A DNA stretch of 35,080 nucleotides from Actinoplanes flavus (GTDB lineage Bacteria > Actinomycetota > Actinomycetes > Mycobacteriales > Micromonosporaceae). Numbering within the stretch: position 1 is the first letter of the stretch; each line of letters opens with the position of its first letter. Shown piece after piece: positions 21,950 to 29,836 of the stretch. Under the pieces are notes generated by a model. That model ran no database searches and was not told the origin of the DNA. It worked only from the letters and a program-made list of their open reading frames with translations. The stretch lies in contig NZ_JAGFNS010000033.1 of the NCBI RefSeq assembly GCF_017592555.1, positions 74,887 through 109,966 of the forward strand, in the 5' to 3' direction. The position numbers and the translations under genes are program-made.

Positions 21950-22023
21950 TCTCCAGGGGCCGTACGGGTCCGAACGTCCAGGAACGGGCTGCCGTGGGCC
22001 CGCCCGGCGAGACAGGTGGCCAG

Positions 22024-22452
22024 ATGCTCGACGACACCGACCGGCGGATCCTCACCGAGCTGGCCGGGGACGGGCGGATGTCGATGCGGACCCTCGCCGA
22101 GACGCTGCACATCTCCCGGGCGAACGCGTACGCCCGGGTGGCGCGCCTGCGGCAGGACGGGGTGATCCGCGGTTTCCACGCCGACGTCGACCCGGTCGCG
22201 GCCGGGCTCACCACGGCCGCCTACGTGACGCTCAACCTGCGGCAGGCCAACTGGCGGGAGATCCTGGCCCGGCTGCGGGTGCTGCCCGGGGTGGTGCACA
22301 TCGGGCTGGTCGGTGGCGACTTCGACGTGATCCTGCTGGTCCGGGTCGCCGACAACACCGAGCTGCGGCATCTGGTGCTCGACGAGATCCAGGGCATGCC
22401 CGGTGTCGTCAGTACCCGTACGCTGCTGCTCTTCGAGGAGACCACGCCGTGA
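22024..22452 (+). CDS. Lrp/AsnC family transcriptional regulator
   Basis: 142 residues, the size of Lrp. Residues 1-60 form the helix-turn-helix domain (LDDTDRRILTELAGDGRMSMRTLAETLHISRANAYARVARLRQDGVIRGF), where SMRTLAETLHISRANAYARV is the recognition unit. Residues 65-142 form the RAM ligand domain (AAYVTLNLRQANWREILARL; LVGGDFDVILLVRV; MPGVVSTRTLLLFEE), including the G-x-x-D-x-x-L ligand motif. The ATG at 22024 with AGGTGG six bases upstream is preferred over a GTG at 21994. Divergence from the E1alpha/E1beta/E2 operon is the arrangement of BkdR-type regulators that sense branched-chain amino acids. The next gene starts 10 bp after its stop. Confidence 0.93.
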   Translation: MLDDTDRRILTELAGDGRMSMRTLAETLHISRANAYARVARLRQDGVIRGFHADVDPVAAGLTTAAYVTLNLRQANWREILARLRVLPGVVHIGLVGGDFDVILLVRVADNTELRHLVLDEIQGMPGVVSTRTLLLFEETTP

Positions 22453-22462
22453 GGAAGCGCTG

Positions 22463-23668
22463 ATGAGCATCGACGTGACAGCCCTGCGCGCCCATTTCCC
22501 GTCGCTGGCGGGTGGGCTCGCCTTCTTCGACGGCCCCGGCGGGACGCAGACGCCCCGGCCGGTCGCCGACGCGATCATCGCCACGCTGACCGGGCCGCTG
22601 TCCAACCGGGGCACGGTCAGCGTCTCCGAGCTGAACGCCGAGCGGGCGGTCGCCGGGTTCCGGGCCGCCTACGCCGACCTGCTGGGCGTGCCCGCCGACG
22701 GGGTGGTGCACGGGCGCAGCGCCACGCAGCTCACCTACGACTTCTCCCGGCACCTGGCCAAGACGTGGCAGCCGGGTGACGAGATCGTGGTCAGCCGCCT
22801 GGATCACGACAGCAACGTGCGCCCGTGGATCCAGGCGGCGGAGCGGTCCGGGGTGACGGTCCGCTGGATCGAGATCGACCCGGAGACCACCGAGCTGGAT
22901 CTCGGCTCCTACCAGCGGGCGCTGTCCTCGCGGACCCGGCTCGTCGCGGTCACCGCCGCGTCGAACGTGCTGGGCACCGTGCCGCCGCTGCGCCGGATCG
23001 CCGACGCGGCCCACGACGCGGGCGCGCTGGTCCACGTGGACGGGGTGCACTACGCGGCCCATCATCTGGTGGACGTCGCGGCGCTCGGGGCGGACCTGTT
23101 CGTGTGCTCGCCGTACAAGTTCCTCGGCCCGCACTGCGGGGTGCTCGCCGCCGACCCGGCGCTGCTGGAGACGCTGCGGCCGGACAAGCTGGCGCCCTCG
23201 CCGGACACCGTGCCGGAGCGGTTCGAGTTCGGCACCCTGCCCTACGAGACGCTGGCCGGGGCCACCGCCGCCGTCGACTTCCTGGCCGCGATCGACCCGG
23301 GCCCGGCGGCCGGTCGCCGCGAGCGGCTCGCGCACTCGCTGCGCTCGGTGCACGAGCACGAGACGGCCCTGCGGGGGCGCGTGGAGGCGGGTCTGCGCGG
23401 CCTCGGCGACCTGGTCACCGTTCATTCCCGAGCCGGTGACCGTACGCCGACGCTGCTGATGACCTTCGACGGGCGCGACGCCCGGGAGGCGCAGGTGTTC
23501 CTCGCCGAGCGGGACGTGCTCGCGCCGGCCGGGTCGTTCTACGCCTACGAGCCGTTCGCCGCGCTGAAGCTGCCGCCCGCGGCGTTGCGGGTCGGGCTCA
23601 CGCCGTACAACACCGCCGACGAGGTGGACCGGCTGATCGCCGGGCTGGGGGAGTGGCTCCGCCGGTGA
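22463..23668 (+). CDS. Cysteine desulfurase-like PLP enzyme (class V aminotransferase fold)
   Basis: 401 residues. It begins LRAHFPSLAGGLAFFDGPGGTQTPRPVADA, typical of the class V fold, and binds PLP through D193 (VHVDGVH), H196 and Schiff-base K219 (CSPYKFLGPHCG). SRLDHDSNVRPW and AASNVLGTVPPL also match SufS-type enzymes. The C-terminal loop that carries the catalytic Cys in SufS/NifS reads APAGSFYAYEPF and has no Cys, so true desulfurase activity is unlikely; this matches the 'cysteine desulfurase-like' subfamily of unknown reaction. GAGGAAG precedes the ATG at 22463. It is cotranscribed with lrp (10 bp gap), which hints at amino-acid metabolism. A GC hairpin follows its stop (23675-23689). 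Confidence 0.9.
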   Translation: MSIDVTALRAHFPSLAGGLAFFDGPGGTQTPRPVADAIIATLTGPLSNRGTVSVSELNAERAVAGFRAAYADLLGVPADGVVHGRSATQLTYDFSRHLAKTWQPGDEIVVSRLDHDSNVRPWIQAAERSGVTVRWIEIDPETTELDLGSYQRALSSRTRLVAVTAASNVLGTVPPLRRIADAAHDAGALVHVDGVHYAAHHLVDVAALGADLFVCSPYKFLGPHCGVLAADPALLETLRPDKLAPSPDTVPERFEFGTLPYETLAGATAAVDFLAAIDPGPAAGRRERLAHSLRSVHEHETALRGRVEAGLRGLGDLVTVHSRAGDRTPTLLMTFDGRDAREAQVFLAERDVLAPAGSFYAYEPFAALKLPPAALRVGLTPYNTADEVDRLIAGLGEWLRR

Positions 23669-23674
23669 GCCCTG

Positions 23675-23689
23675 CCGGCGTCCCGCCGG
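23675..23689 (+). terminator. GC hairpin after the desulfurase-like gene
   Basis: CCGGCG (23675-23680) and CGCCGG (23684-23689) with a 3-base loop, seven bases after the stop codon. There is no T-run, so terminator function is uncertain, as is common in high-GC actinomycetes. Confidence 0.35.
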
Positions 23690-23700
23690 TGCGGCGACCA

Positions 23701-23809
23701 CCGATCTCAGCCCGGCGGGCGCGGCACAGGCGGGAGTGGGCAGCGGGATCGCGCCGGCCGGGCGGGACGGTCGTCCCTTTTCCCGGGGCGGGGTCGCGCG
23801 TACCGGAAA
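23701..23809. repeat. 109-bp dispersed repeat element, copy 2
   Basis: Ends match the element at 6907-7013: left 35 bp (23701-23735) with two mismatches, right 16 bp (23794-23809, TCGCGCGTACCGGAAA) identical. The middle differs, but just right of the conserved left end it has GGGAGTGGGCAG, the landmark of the 70-bp tandem repeat at 6541-6893. It fills the convergent gap between the PLP enzyme and GNAT genes. Confidence 0.65.
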
Positions 23810-23830
23810 GGGTGTTCTTCCTCGGTGCTC

Positions 23831-24295
23831 TCAGAGGGTGAGCCAGTAGGCGGCGAACTCGTCGGGGACGAAGCCCTCGGCGATGTAGAGCGCCTGGGCC
23901 GTGTGGTTGTCCGGGGCCGTCTGGAGCTGGACGCCGACCGCGCCGGCCTCCTTCGCGGCGGCCGCGCAGGCCCGGACCAGCGCGCGGCCGGCGCCGGTGC
24001 GGCGGGCGGAGGGTGCCACGTACAGGTCGTTGAGCGTCCACACCGGAGCCATCGACAGTGACGAGAACGTCGGGTAGATGTGCGTGAACCCGGCGGGCGC
24101 GCCGTTCTCGTCACGGGCCAGCAGCAGCACCGACTCGCCGCGCTCGTGGCGCTCCCGCAGGAACGCCAGCGCCTTCTCCGGGTCGGCGGGCTTGCCGTAG
24201 AACTCGAGGTAGCCGCCGAACAGGACCGCCGCCTCGGGCAGATCCTCCACCGTGGCCCGGCGCACCGTGATGCGGGCAGCGGCATTCGTGGTCAT
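23831..24295 (-). CDS. GNAT family N-acetyltransferase
   Basis: 154 residues, a single GNAT domain. TVEDLPEAAVLFGGYLEFYG forms the first helix pair; LNDLYVAPSARRTGAGRALVRA (about 80-101) is motif A with the acetyl-CoA loop R-R-T-G-A-G; LQTAPDNHTAQALYIAEGFVPDE is motif B with the usual N-x-x-A-x-x-L-Y-x-x-x-G-F. The ALYIAEGF ending and the FGGYLEFY start recall small-molecule and amino-acid acetyltransferases; the acceptor is unknown. Start is the ATG at 24295 (MTTNAAARITVRRAT) with GAGAGGA upstream; a longer frame to 24394 adds residues unlike the family. It is tail-to-tail with the PLP enzyme and may share a transcript with the AraC gene upstream (105 bp gap). Confidence 0.9.
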   Translation of the reverse strand: MTTNAAARITVRRATVEDLPEAAVLFGGYLEFYGKPADPEKALAFLRERHERGESVLLLARDENGAPAGFTHIYPTFSSLSMAPVWTLNDLYVAPSARRTGAGRALVRACAAAAKEAGAVGVQLQTAPDNHTAQALYIAEGFVPDEFAAYWLTL

Positions 24296-24400
24296 GTCGT
24301 GGTCCTCTCGTCCGCGCGAAACCTCGCCCGGATCATGCCGAACGGCGCACCCGCTCCCGAGGACGGCCCACGGGCGTACCGCTGACCGGGACACGCCCGG

Positions 24401-25375
24401 TCAGGTGCGCAGCGTGTGGCTGGGGGAGCGGCCGAACAGCTTGCGGTACTCGACGGCGAACCGGCCCTGCGCGGCGAACCCCCACCGGCGGGCGATCGCG
24501 CCGACCGTGTCGCCGCGGGCCGGGTCGCCGTCGCGCAGGTCACGGTGCGCGCCGTGCAGGCGGGCCAGGCGCAGGTATCCGGTCGGGGTGGTGTCGGTGT
24601 GCCGGGCGAAGGCGGCCTGTAGACCCCGTACGCCCAGGTTGGCGGCCCGGGCGATGTCCTCGACGGTGATCGGCTCGCCGGCGTGCGCGTCGATGAACGC
24701 CATCGCCCGGCGGACCGCGGCCGGCGGCACCCGGCCCGGACCGGGCGTGTAGTCCCTGGTCATCGTGGTGTTCGGGAACACCGCCAGCGCGGTGGTGCCG
24801 ATCAGGTCCAGAATGGCCGCGTGCACGAGCGGATGCGCCACGGCGGGATCCGGGCCGACGAAGGCGCCGGTCACGTACCGGACCGTGGCGATCCAGTGCT
24901 CCTGCATCCGCGGCGACACCGGCGCCGCGCCGTCGAAACGGAAGTCCACCGCGTCCACCCCCAGACGGCTCGCCGCCCGCGCCGCCGTCTCCAGGGGGAA
25001 GCGGACGTTCTGAAGATCGATACCCTGCCAGGCGACCTGCAACGGCGTGCCGAGCGGCACCATGAACACGTCCCCGGGCACGAACGAGCGGCCGCCGCCC
25101 TCCTCGACGCGGTACCAGCCGTCGCACACGACGACCGTGGTGATCGAGTCGAACGGGTCGGCGCTCGACTCCACCGCGCCGCGGTACCGCAACCGGTCGA
25201 GGGCCAGATTCCCGGCGGCCGCGGTCCGGGAGTGGAACAGGAAGCCGCTGTCGGGACGGTGAAGGCGCGGGCGGTGGTCGACATAGGTACGGCGGAGGAT
25301 CTCATGGGTCTCGGCGATGTCGGTCGTCCGGAACTCCGCCCGCCGGATCGGCACGGTCGCCAGCGTCTCGTCCAC
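24401..25375 (-). CDS. AraC family transcriptional regulator
   Basis: 324 residues. The N-terminal part (about 1-200) is a ligand/cupin-like domain of the AraC-binding type, including PFDSITTVVVCDGWYRVEEGGG and FVPGDVFMVPLGTPLQVAWQG. The C-terminal AraC/XylS DNA-binding domain (about 222-322) has both helix-turn-helix units: ITVEDIARAANLGVRGLQAAFARHTDTTPTGYLRLARL, then DTVGAIARRWGFAAQGRFAVEYRKLFGRSPSHTLR, with the family's G-F-x-x-x-x-x-F-x-x-x-[YF]-[KR]-x-x-F-G-x-[ST]-P signature. The GTG at 25375 has AGGGGG four bases upstream; an ATG at 25414-25420 would add residues without family character. The target is unknown; the downstream GNAT gene is a candidate. Confidence 0.9.
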   Translation of the reverse strand: MDETLATVPIRRAEFRTTDIAETHEILRRTYVDHRPRLHRPDSGFLFHSRTAAAGNLALDRLRYRGAVESSADPFDSITTVVVCDGWYRVEEGGGRSFVPGDVFMVPLGTPLQVAWQGIDLQNVRFPLETAARAASRLGVDAVDFRFDGAAPVSPRMQEHWIATVRYVTGAFVGPDPAVAHPLVHAAILDLIGTTALAVFPNTTMTRDYTPGPGRVPPAAVRRAMAFIDAHAGEPITVEDIARAANLGVRGLQAAFARHTDTTPTGYLRLARLHGAHRDLRDGDPARGDTVGAIARRWGFAAQGRFAVEYRKLFGRSPSHTLRT

Positions 25376-25419
25376 GACGCCCCCTGTCTGCCCTGGTAAC
25401 GCACCACCGATGCAGGACA

Positions 25420-25464
25420 CGCGCGGTTCCCCGCGCCGTGGCCGGCCGGATCGCGAACCGCGCG
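25420..25464. repeat. Inverted repeat upstream of the AraC gene
   Basis: Perfect 10-bp arms CGCGCGGTTC (25420-25429) and GAACCGCGCG (25455-25464), 25 bp apart, in the gap between the DUF2277 and AraC genes. A smaller dyad GGACA-TTG-TGTCC lies next to it (25470-25482). It could be a terminator for the leftward DUF2277-side transcript or an operator for the AraC gene. Confidence 0.4.
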
Positions 25465-25569
25465 GCGGGGGACATTGTGTCCACTGATGAGGTTAAGCAC
25501 GGCTATCGTCGCCTTCGCCGGAAATCAACACGAACGAGCCGAACAGGCATGCTTGACCCGTACGTACGG

Positions 25570-25839
25570 TCAGGAGGCGTACCGCTTCTCGGCCCGGGCC
25601 CGCGCCTTCGCCGCCTCCTCCTCCCGGTTACGCGGCGGCGCGTTCGTCACCAGGTTCGCCAGCAGTTCCGCGGTGGCCGCCGCGACCGCCGCCACGGCCT
25701 GGTCGAACGCCGCCTGGTTGGCCTGCGAGGGCCGGGTCGTCCCGGCGATCTTCCGTACGTACTGGAGGGCGGCCGCCTGGACCTCGTCCGGCGTCGCGGG
25801 CGGCTCGAAATTGTGCAGCTGATGGATGCTCCGGCACAC
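25570..25839 (-). CDS. DUF2277 family protein
   Basis: 89 residues, full length for DUF2277. It starts with the family signature MCRSIHQLHNFEPPAT, followed by EVQAAALQYVRKIAGTTRPSQANQAAFDQAV, then AAATAELLANLVTNAPPRNREEEAAKARARAEKR. These small conserved proteins occur widely in actinobacteria and proteobacteria; their function is unknown. The tail is helical and highly charged. ATG start at 25839. It stands alone, 67 bp from the DUF6114 gene on the same strand. Confidence 0.93.
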   Translation of the reverse strand: MCRSIHQLHNFEPPATPDEVQAAALQYVRKIAGTTRPSQANQAAFDQAVAAVAAATAELLANLVTNAPPRNREEEAAKARARAEKRYAS

Positions 25840-25906
25840 GATGCGATCTCCAAGTCGTGGGACAGTGGTGCACCGAATCTATGCTCTCTCGGGCCGCGGC
25901 GAACGG

Positions 25907-27310
25907 TCAGCCGATCCGCTCGTTGATGTCCAGCGGCTCCGCGGTGAGGGCGTTCGACTTCACGTACGCCAGATCCAGCGTCACGTCGGTGAACCACAGC
26001 ACCGGCAGGGTCAGCGGTGGCGGCTGCTCCGGGGTGAACGTGACCGGGATCAGCCCGAACAGCTTGCCCTTGAAGGTGGGGCTGTAGAACTCCACGTCAC
26101 CGTCGAGGATCAGCTCGCCGCTCTCGATGATCGTGGTGGCGTCGCCCGGCTCGTCGATGGTGAGGCTGAACGGCTTGTTCACCACCTTGTCCATGGTGAA
26201 CTTCAGCGACCGGATCGGGCCGTCGCCGGTGGGCACCTCGGCGACCCCCTCGTACGACGAGTTGTACATGGTCACCGAGGCGGCCCTGACCACGCCGGGT
26301 TTCGTGGCGGCCAGCGGGATGCCGCCGTCCTCGGCGCGCAGGCCGACCTGCCGGGCGCCGAGGCACGGGATCTCCTCCGGCTTGGCGGTGGCCTCCTTTG
26401 TGGGCGGCGGCGTCGTCGTCCTGGTCGTCTTCTCCGGGGCCGGTGCGGTGGTGGAGGTCGCGGGCGCGGCCGACGAGGTGGGCTCCGCCTCCGGCGCCGG
26501 CTCCTGCTCGTCGTCGTTGCCGCCGATGCCGATCAGGTCGCCGACGCCCTCCCAGAAGTCGTTGATGCCGTCCAGAATCGGGTGATCGCCGGTCTCGGTC
26601 GGGGTGGGCGTAGGGGTGGGCGTGGGCGTCGGCGTCGGGCCGGCACTCGTCGACGGCGGGACCGTCGGTGCGGCGGTCGGCCTCGTGGCGCTCCTGCTCG
26701 TGGCGCTCCTGCTCGGGGACACGCTGGGAGAGGCGCTCGCTTTACGGGACGGCAGCCCCTCCTGGCACTCGGCGGCCTCGGCCGGCCGGTTCCCGGCGAC
26801 CGCCACGGTGGCGGCCACCAGCAGCGGCGCCATGATGAGCAGCGTCTTGCGGTGCAGCGAATGGTGATCGGGCCCCGGGTCGATGCCGGGAACGATGGTC
26901 GGGTCCACCGGCGCCTGCGGGGTCTCCCGAGCCGGCCGCTCGCCGGTCCCGGCGCGCGGCGCTCCCCATGCCACCACCAGGGCACCGCCCACGATCCCGA
27001 GCATCATGCCGAGGATCCAGCCGCCCAGGTTCAGCCCGATGAACGAGTACAGCGCCGTGATGATCCCGACGATGCCGTAGAACAGCCGCTGTGCCGGGGT
27101 GAACCAGGCCAGCGCCCCGCAGGTCAGCATGATCACCGGCAGCAGGTACGAGTAGAACCCCTGCGGCCCGATGTGAATCTTGATGTTGTCCAGTTCCAGA
27201 TTGGCGCTGACGAACATCTCCAGCCCGGACAGCAGCATGACGAGCCCGCCCCAGAACGGCCGGGCACGCCGCCACCGCCGGAACCGGTCCCAGAAACTCT
27301 CCGTCGGCAC
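25907..27310 (-). CDS. DUF6114 family membrane protein
   Basis: 467 residues. Residues 1-115 hold the DUF6114 core: RFRRWRRARPFWGGLVMLLSGLEMFV, then LYSFIGLNLGGWILGMMLGIVGGALVVAWG, with about four membrane segments. After a Pro-rich cytoplasmic stretch comes another hydrophobic segment (KTLLIMAPLLVAATVAVAGNRPAEA), then a Ser/Pro/Thr linker with a PTPTPT run (about 180-250) and an exported C-terminal beta-rich domain (about 310-467). Related Streptomyces proteins pair DUF6230 and DUF6114 and have no assigned biochemical role. It follows the DUF6230 gene on the same strand, with a strong hairpin in the 74-bp gap, so the two are a partly attenuated operon. The C-terminal extension is longer than in the short DUF6114 proteins I know. 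Confidence 0.88.
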   Translation of the reverse strand: MPTESFWDRFRRWRRARPFWGGLVMLLSGLEMFVSANLELDNIKIHIGPQGFYSYLLPVIMLTCGALAWFTPAQRLFYGIVGIITALYSFIGLNLGGWILGMMLGIVGGALVVAWGAPRAGTGERPARETPQAPVDPTIVPGIDPGPDHHSLHRKTLLIMAPLLVAATVAVAGNRPAEAAECQEGLPSRKASASPSVSPSRSATSRSATRPTAAPTVPPSTSAGPTPTPTPTPTPTPTETGDHPILDGINDFWEGVGDLIGIGGNDDEQEPAPEAEPTSSAAPATSTTAPAPEKTTRTTTPPPTKEATAKPEEIPCLGARQVGLRAEDGGIPLAATKPGVVRAASVTMYNSSYEGVAEVPTGDGPIRSLKFTMDKVVNKPFSLTIDEPGDATTIIESGELILDGDVEFYSPTFKGKLFGLIPVTFTPEQPPPLTLPVLWFTDVTLDLAYVKSNALTAEPLDINERIG

Positions 27311-27343
27311 GGCGGTCCTTCCCTCGGGTTCTCAGCAGCGGAC

Positions 27344-27372
27344 GGGCTCGCGGAGAAGTGCTCCGCGAGCCC
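27344..27372 (-). terminator. Strong hairpin between the DUF6230 and DUF6114 genes
   Basis: Perfect 12-bp stem GGGCTCGCGGAG / CTCCGCGAGCCC with a 5-base loop, in the 74-bp gap of a cotranscribed pair. Without a T-run it may be a partial terminator or an mRNA-stability element that makes the upstream gene the more abundant product. Confidence 0.6.
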
Positions 27373-27384
27373 GGTCTAACCGGT

Positions 27385-28014
27385 TCAGTCCTGGTAGCAC
27401 TCGTGCGAGCCGCCGATGTGCAGCTTGAGGCTCATGCCGTTGAGGACGAACGTGGAGGCGGAGGTGTAGTACGCCTTCTGCCGCAGGTTCTCGATCGTGA
27501 CGGTCCGGGACTGCTGCCCGAAGGACCCCGGAGCGCCGTGGCTCTCCGCGCCGTCGCGGGTCATGGTGGAGGCGTCCAGGCCGATCTGGATGTCCTCGAA
27601 GGTGGCGTTCCCGCCGAGCTCGGACATGCCGATCAGCAGGTTCTCCGCCTTCACCGGGTTGTTCGCATCGTTACCGGCCTCGATACGCAGGGTCACCGGC
27701 CCGACCGCGACGGACTGGCAGAGACCGACCAGCGTGGCCGACTTGATGCCGGACATGGCCGCCGGGATCTTGCCGCCCGGGTAGTCCGGGTCCTGGGTGT
27801 CCAGCTCGCCGCTGTACTGGGTGAAGCCGGTGCCGACCAGCGTGTCGGCGGTGAGCTTGAACTGCTTGCCGGACACGGTGAAGTTCGCTGCCAGGGCTCC
27901 CTCGGCGAGGGCCAGCACCAGGCCACCGGCGACAACGGTCGGCACGCCCACCGCGACGGCGAACCGGCGCCAGTTGGTGCGCCCGTACGCCGGAGCGCTT
28001 TGCGCCTCCTCCAC
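27385..28014 (-). CDS. DUF6230 family secreted protein
   Basis: 209 residues from the GTG at 28014, which has GAGGAGG five bases upstream; an ATG at 28032 is in frame but its ribosome site is weak. GRTNWRRFAVAVGVPTVVAGGLVLALAEGALAANF is a signal or anchor sequence after a short cytoplasmic tail, typical of DUF6230. The exported part is beta-rich and has the family's phrases: FTVSGKQFKLTADTLVGTGF, then GIKSATLVGLCQSV, then VKAENLLIGMSELGGNATFEDIQIG, ending MSLKLHIGGSHECY. Two Cys may form a disulphide. Function is unknown; pairing with DUF6114 suggests a surface or membrane complex. Confidence 0.9.
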   Translation of the reverse strand: MEEAQSAPAYGRTNWRRFAVAVGVPTVVAGGLVLALAEGALAANFTVSGKQFKLTADTLVGTGFTQYSGELDTQDPDYPGGKIPAAMSGIKSATLVGLCQSVAVGPVTLRIEAGNDANNPVKAENLLIGMSELGGNATFEDIQIGLDASTMTRDGAESHGAPGSFGQQSRTVTIENLRQKAYYTSASTFVLNGMSLKLHIGGSHECYQD

Positions 28015-29047
28015 GCGGACCTCCTCTTCCATGCTGGACCGGCGACCTCGCAGCGAGGCACGTCGATGGTCGCGGTCGTAATGTGCCGGAAATGTTGCCG
28101 CTCGAGGGCGGGGACTACAAGGGGCCGTCTTTACTCGTCAGTAACCCAGGTCACTTGATCAACATGACTGTCGGTGACTCGCGCCACTGAGCTATCCGAA
28201 ATTTCGGACATTAGGCTCGGGGTTGGGGTAGTTACCCGTTACCCCGGGTACGCAAGGCCAGATTTGTCACGGCTGCATAACGAAGTGGGGTGCCGCTGTT
28301 ACCTCTGCTCATGGAGATGCCCTCGCCTGAGCCACTCTCCAGCGGGTGGCTCAGTCGGCTCGAGACAGCTCTCACGGCCAGCCGGTCGTTCCAGTTGGCT
28401 GTCTGGGCTGTCTCGCCTGGCCCGCAACAGCCCTGACCGCCAGCCGGAAAGGATCCAGCTGGTGTTTCGGCTGGATCGGGACAGCACCGGCGGTCAGCCG
28501 GGTACGTCGAGGTCGATGCGGTTGGGGTCGGCCCAGAGGGCGCTGATCAGAATGAATCCGGCGGTGGTGAGTTCCATGATCCCTCAGTGGGCGGAAGCGA
28601 GGGGCCTTGTCGGTCTCGTCGCTGGCCGGTGGGAAGTCCAGCGCGCTGCGAGCAGCATATTTCCGGAAAGTCCTATCTCGATTGGCGGTGAGGATTCCGT
28701 AGAGGACCGTGAGAACGGTCGAGCCGGTCGCGGCCTCACCGCTGGACCGCGAGCGGCCGCCGTGATCAGCATGGCCGGCGCCGGTCACCAGGCGGAACGA
28801 CAGTGACCGGCACGTAGGGTACGTAGTCCGCGGCGCCGTGCTTCTCCTCGTACCCTGGCCGAAAGTCGTTGATCCCCTCGACCTCGCCATGCGGACGGCA
28901 GCGACGGGATCCGCATCGGGTAGATCGACCCGTTCGTGCCGTGAGCAGGGGCGAAGGCCTCGGGACGGGTGGCCGGGTGACCGGAACGTAACAACGGCCC
29001 TTCGTCGACGGCCGTGATCGGAAACACCGCGGGCGTAGCGTGCGTCT
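28015..29047. other. Gene-free interval with palindromes and hairpin repeats
   Basis: No credible gene on either strand. It holds a perfect 14-bp palindrome TCCGAAATTTCGGA (28195-28208), an inverted repeat GGGGTA/TACCCC (28225-28245) and two consecutive hairpin repeats (28361-28415 and 28433-28497). The rest up to the molybdenum-hydroxylase genes, including long frames at 28500-29040, lacks coding character and I see nothing else in it. Confidence 0.5.
28361..28497. repeat. Two adjacent hairpin repeat elements
   Basis: Element A (28361-28415): arms starting CGAGACAGC and ending GCTGTCTCG, 25 nt each with about 19 matches. Element B (28433-28497): outer CTGACCGCC/GGCGGTCAG and inner GATCCAGC/GCTGGATC, all perfect. 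CGAGACAGCTCTCACGGCC of element A matches CGAAACGGCTCTCACGGCC at 33179, so the family recurs on the other side of the hydroxylase genes. Confidence 0.65.
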
Positions 29048-29836
29048 GTGGATCTGCACACCGTCACCGAAGTGATCAGCCCCGCGTCGCCCGGCGACTG
29101 GCGGCCCGGCGACGCCTGGCTCGGCGGGGGGACCGCGCTGTTCGGCGAACCCCGGCCGCACGTCAGCCGCCTACTTGATCTCACGGCCGCCGGATGGGCG
29201 CCGCTGACGGTCCGCGACGACGGTGTCGAGATCGCCGCCACCTGCACCATCGCCGAACTGGCCGAGGGTCTGCGGGGGTACGGCATCGTCCGGCAGTGCT
29301 GCCATGCGTTCCTCGCCTCGTTCAAGATCTGGAACGTGGCCACGGTCGGCGGCAACCTCTGCGCCGCACTCCCGGCCGGGCCGATGATCTCGCTGACCGC
29401 GGCGCTCGACGGCACCTGCGTGCTGATCGGCCCGAATGGTGGTGAGCGCCGGATTCCGGCCGCCGCGTTCGTCACCGGGGAGGGCGCGACCGTGCTGCGG
29501 GACGGCGAGTTCCTGCGGGCGATCCACCTTTCCGCGACGGCATTGGGTACGCGTACGGCGTACCGTCGAGGGTCTCTGCATCGTCATGGCCGGTCGGCCG
29601 TGCTCCTGATCGGACGCGCCGACCCCGCCGGAGGGATGTCACTCACCGTGACCGCCGCGACCCGGCGCCCCTACGTCTTCCGCTTCCCGGATCCGCCCTC
29701 CGCGGACGAGGTGGAGGCCGCGCTCGACACCGTCCCGGCCGACCAGTACGTCGACGACGTGCACGGCCGTCCGGTCTGGCGCCGCCACCTGACCCGGCAC
29801 TACGCTGCGCAGATCCGGACGGAGCTGGTGGCATGA
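29048..29836 (+). CDS. Molybdenum hydroxylase, FAD-binding subunit
   Basis: 262 residues, typical for the medium (FAD) subunit of xanthine dehydrogenase-family enzymes. The first FAD contact is DAWLGGGTALF (about 22-32); the second is FKIWNVATVGGNLCAALPAGPM (about 92-113), matching the I-R-N-x-A-T-x-G-G-N motif with IRN replaced by IWN. A CO-dehydrogenase flavoprotein C-terminal domain follows but is short (about 180-262). It passes electrons from the iron-sulphur clusters to NAD+ or another acceptor. The start is the GTG at 29048. The stop overlaps the start of the next gene (ATGA at 29833-29836), so the subunits are translationally coupled. Confidence 0.9.
   Translation: MDLHTVTEVISPASPGDWRPGDAWLGGGTALFGEPRPHVSRLLDLTAAGWAPLTVRDDGVEIAATCTIAELAEGLRGYGIVRQCCHAFLASFKIWNVATVGGNLCAALPAGPMISLTAALDGTCVLIGPNGGERRIPAAAFVTGEGATVLRDGEFLRAIHLSATALGTRTAYRRGSLHRHGRSAVLLIGRADPAGGMSLTVTAATRRPYVFRFPDPPSADEVEAALDTVPADQYVDDVHGRPVWRRHLTRHYAAQIRTELVA

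Noticed and set aside
28372..29475. 367-codon minus-strand frame over the gene-free interval
   Set aside because: It runs into the FAD-subunit gene antisense, crosses the hairpin repeats and has no domain or plausible start.
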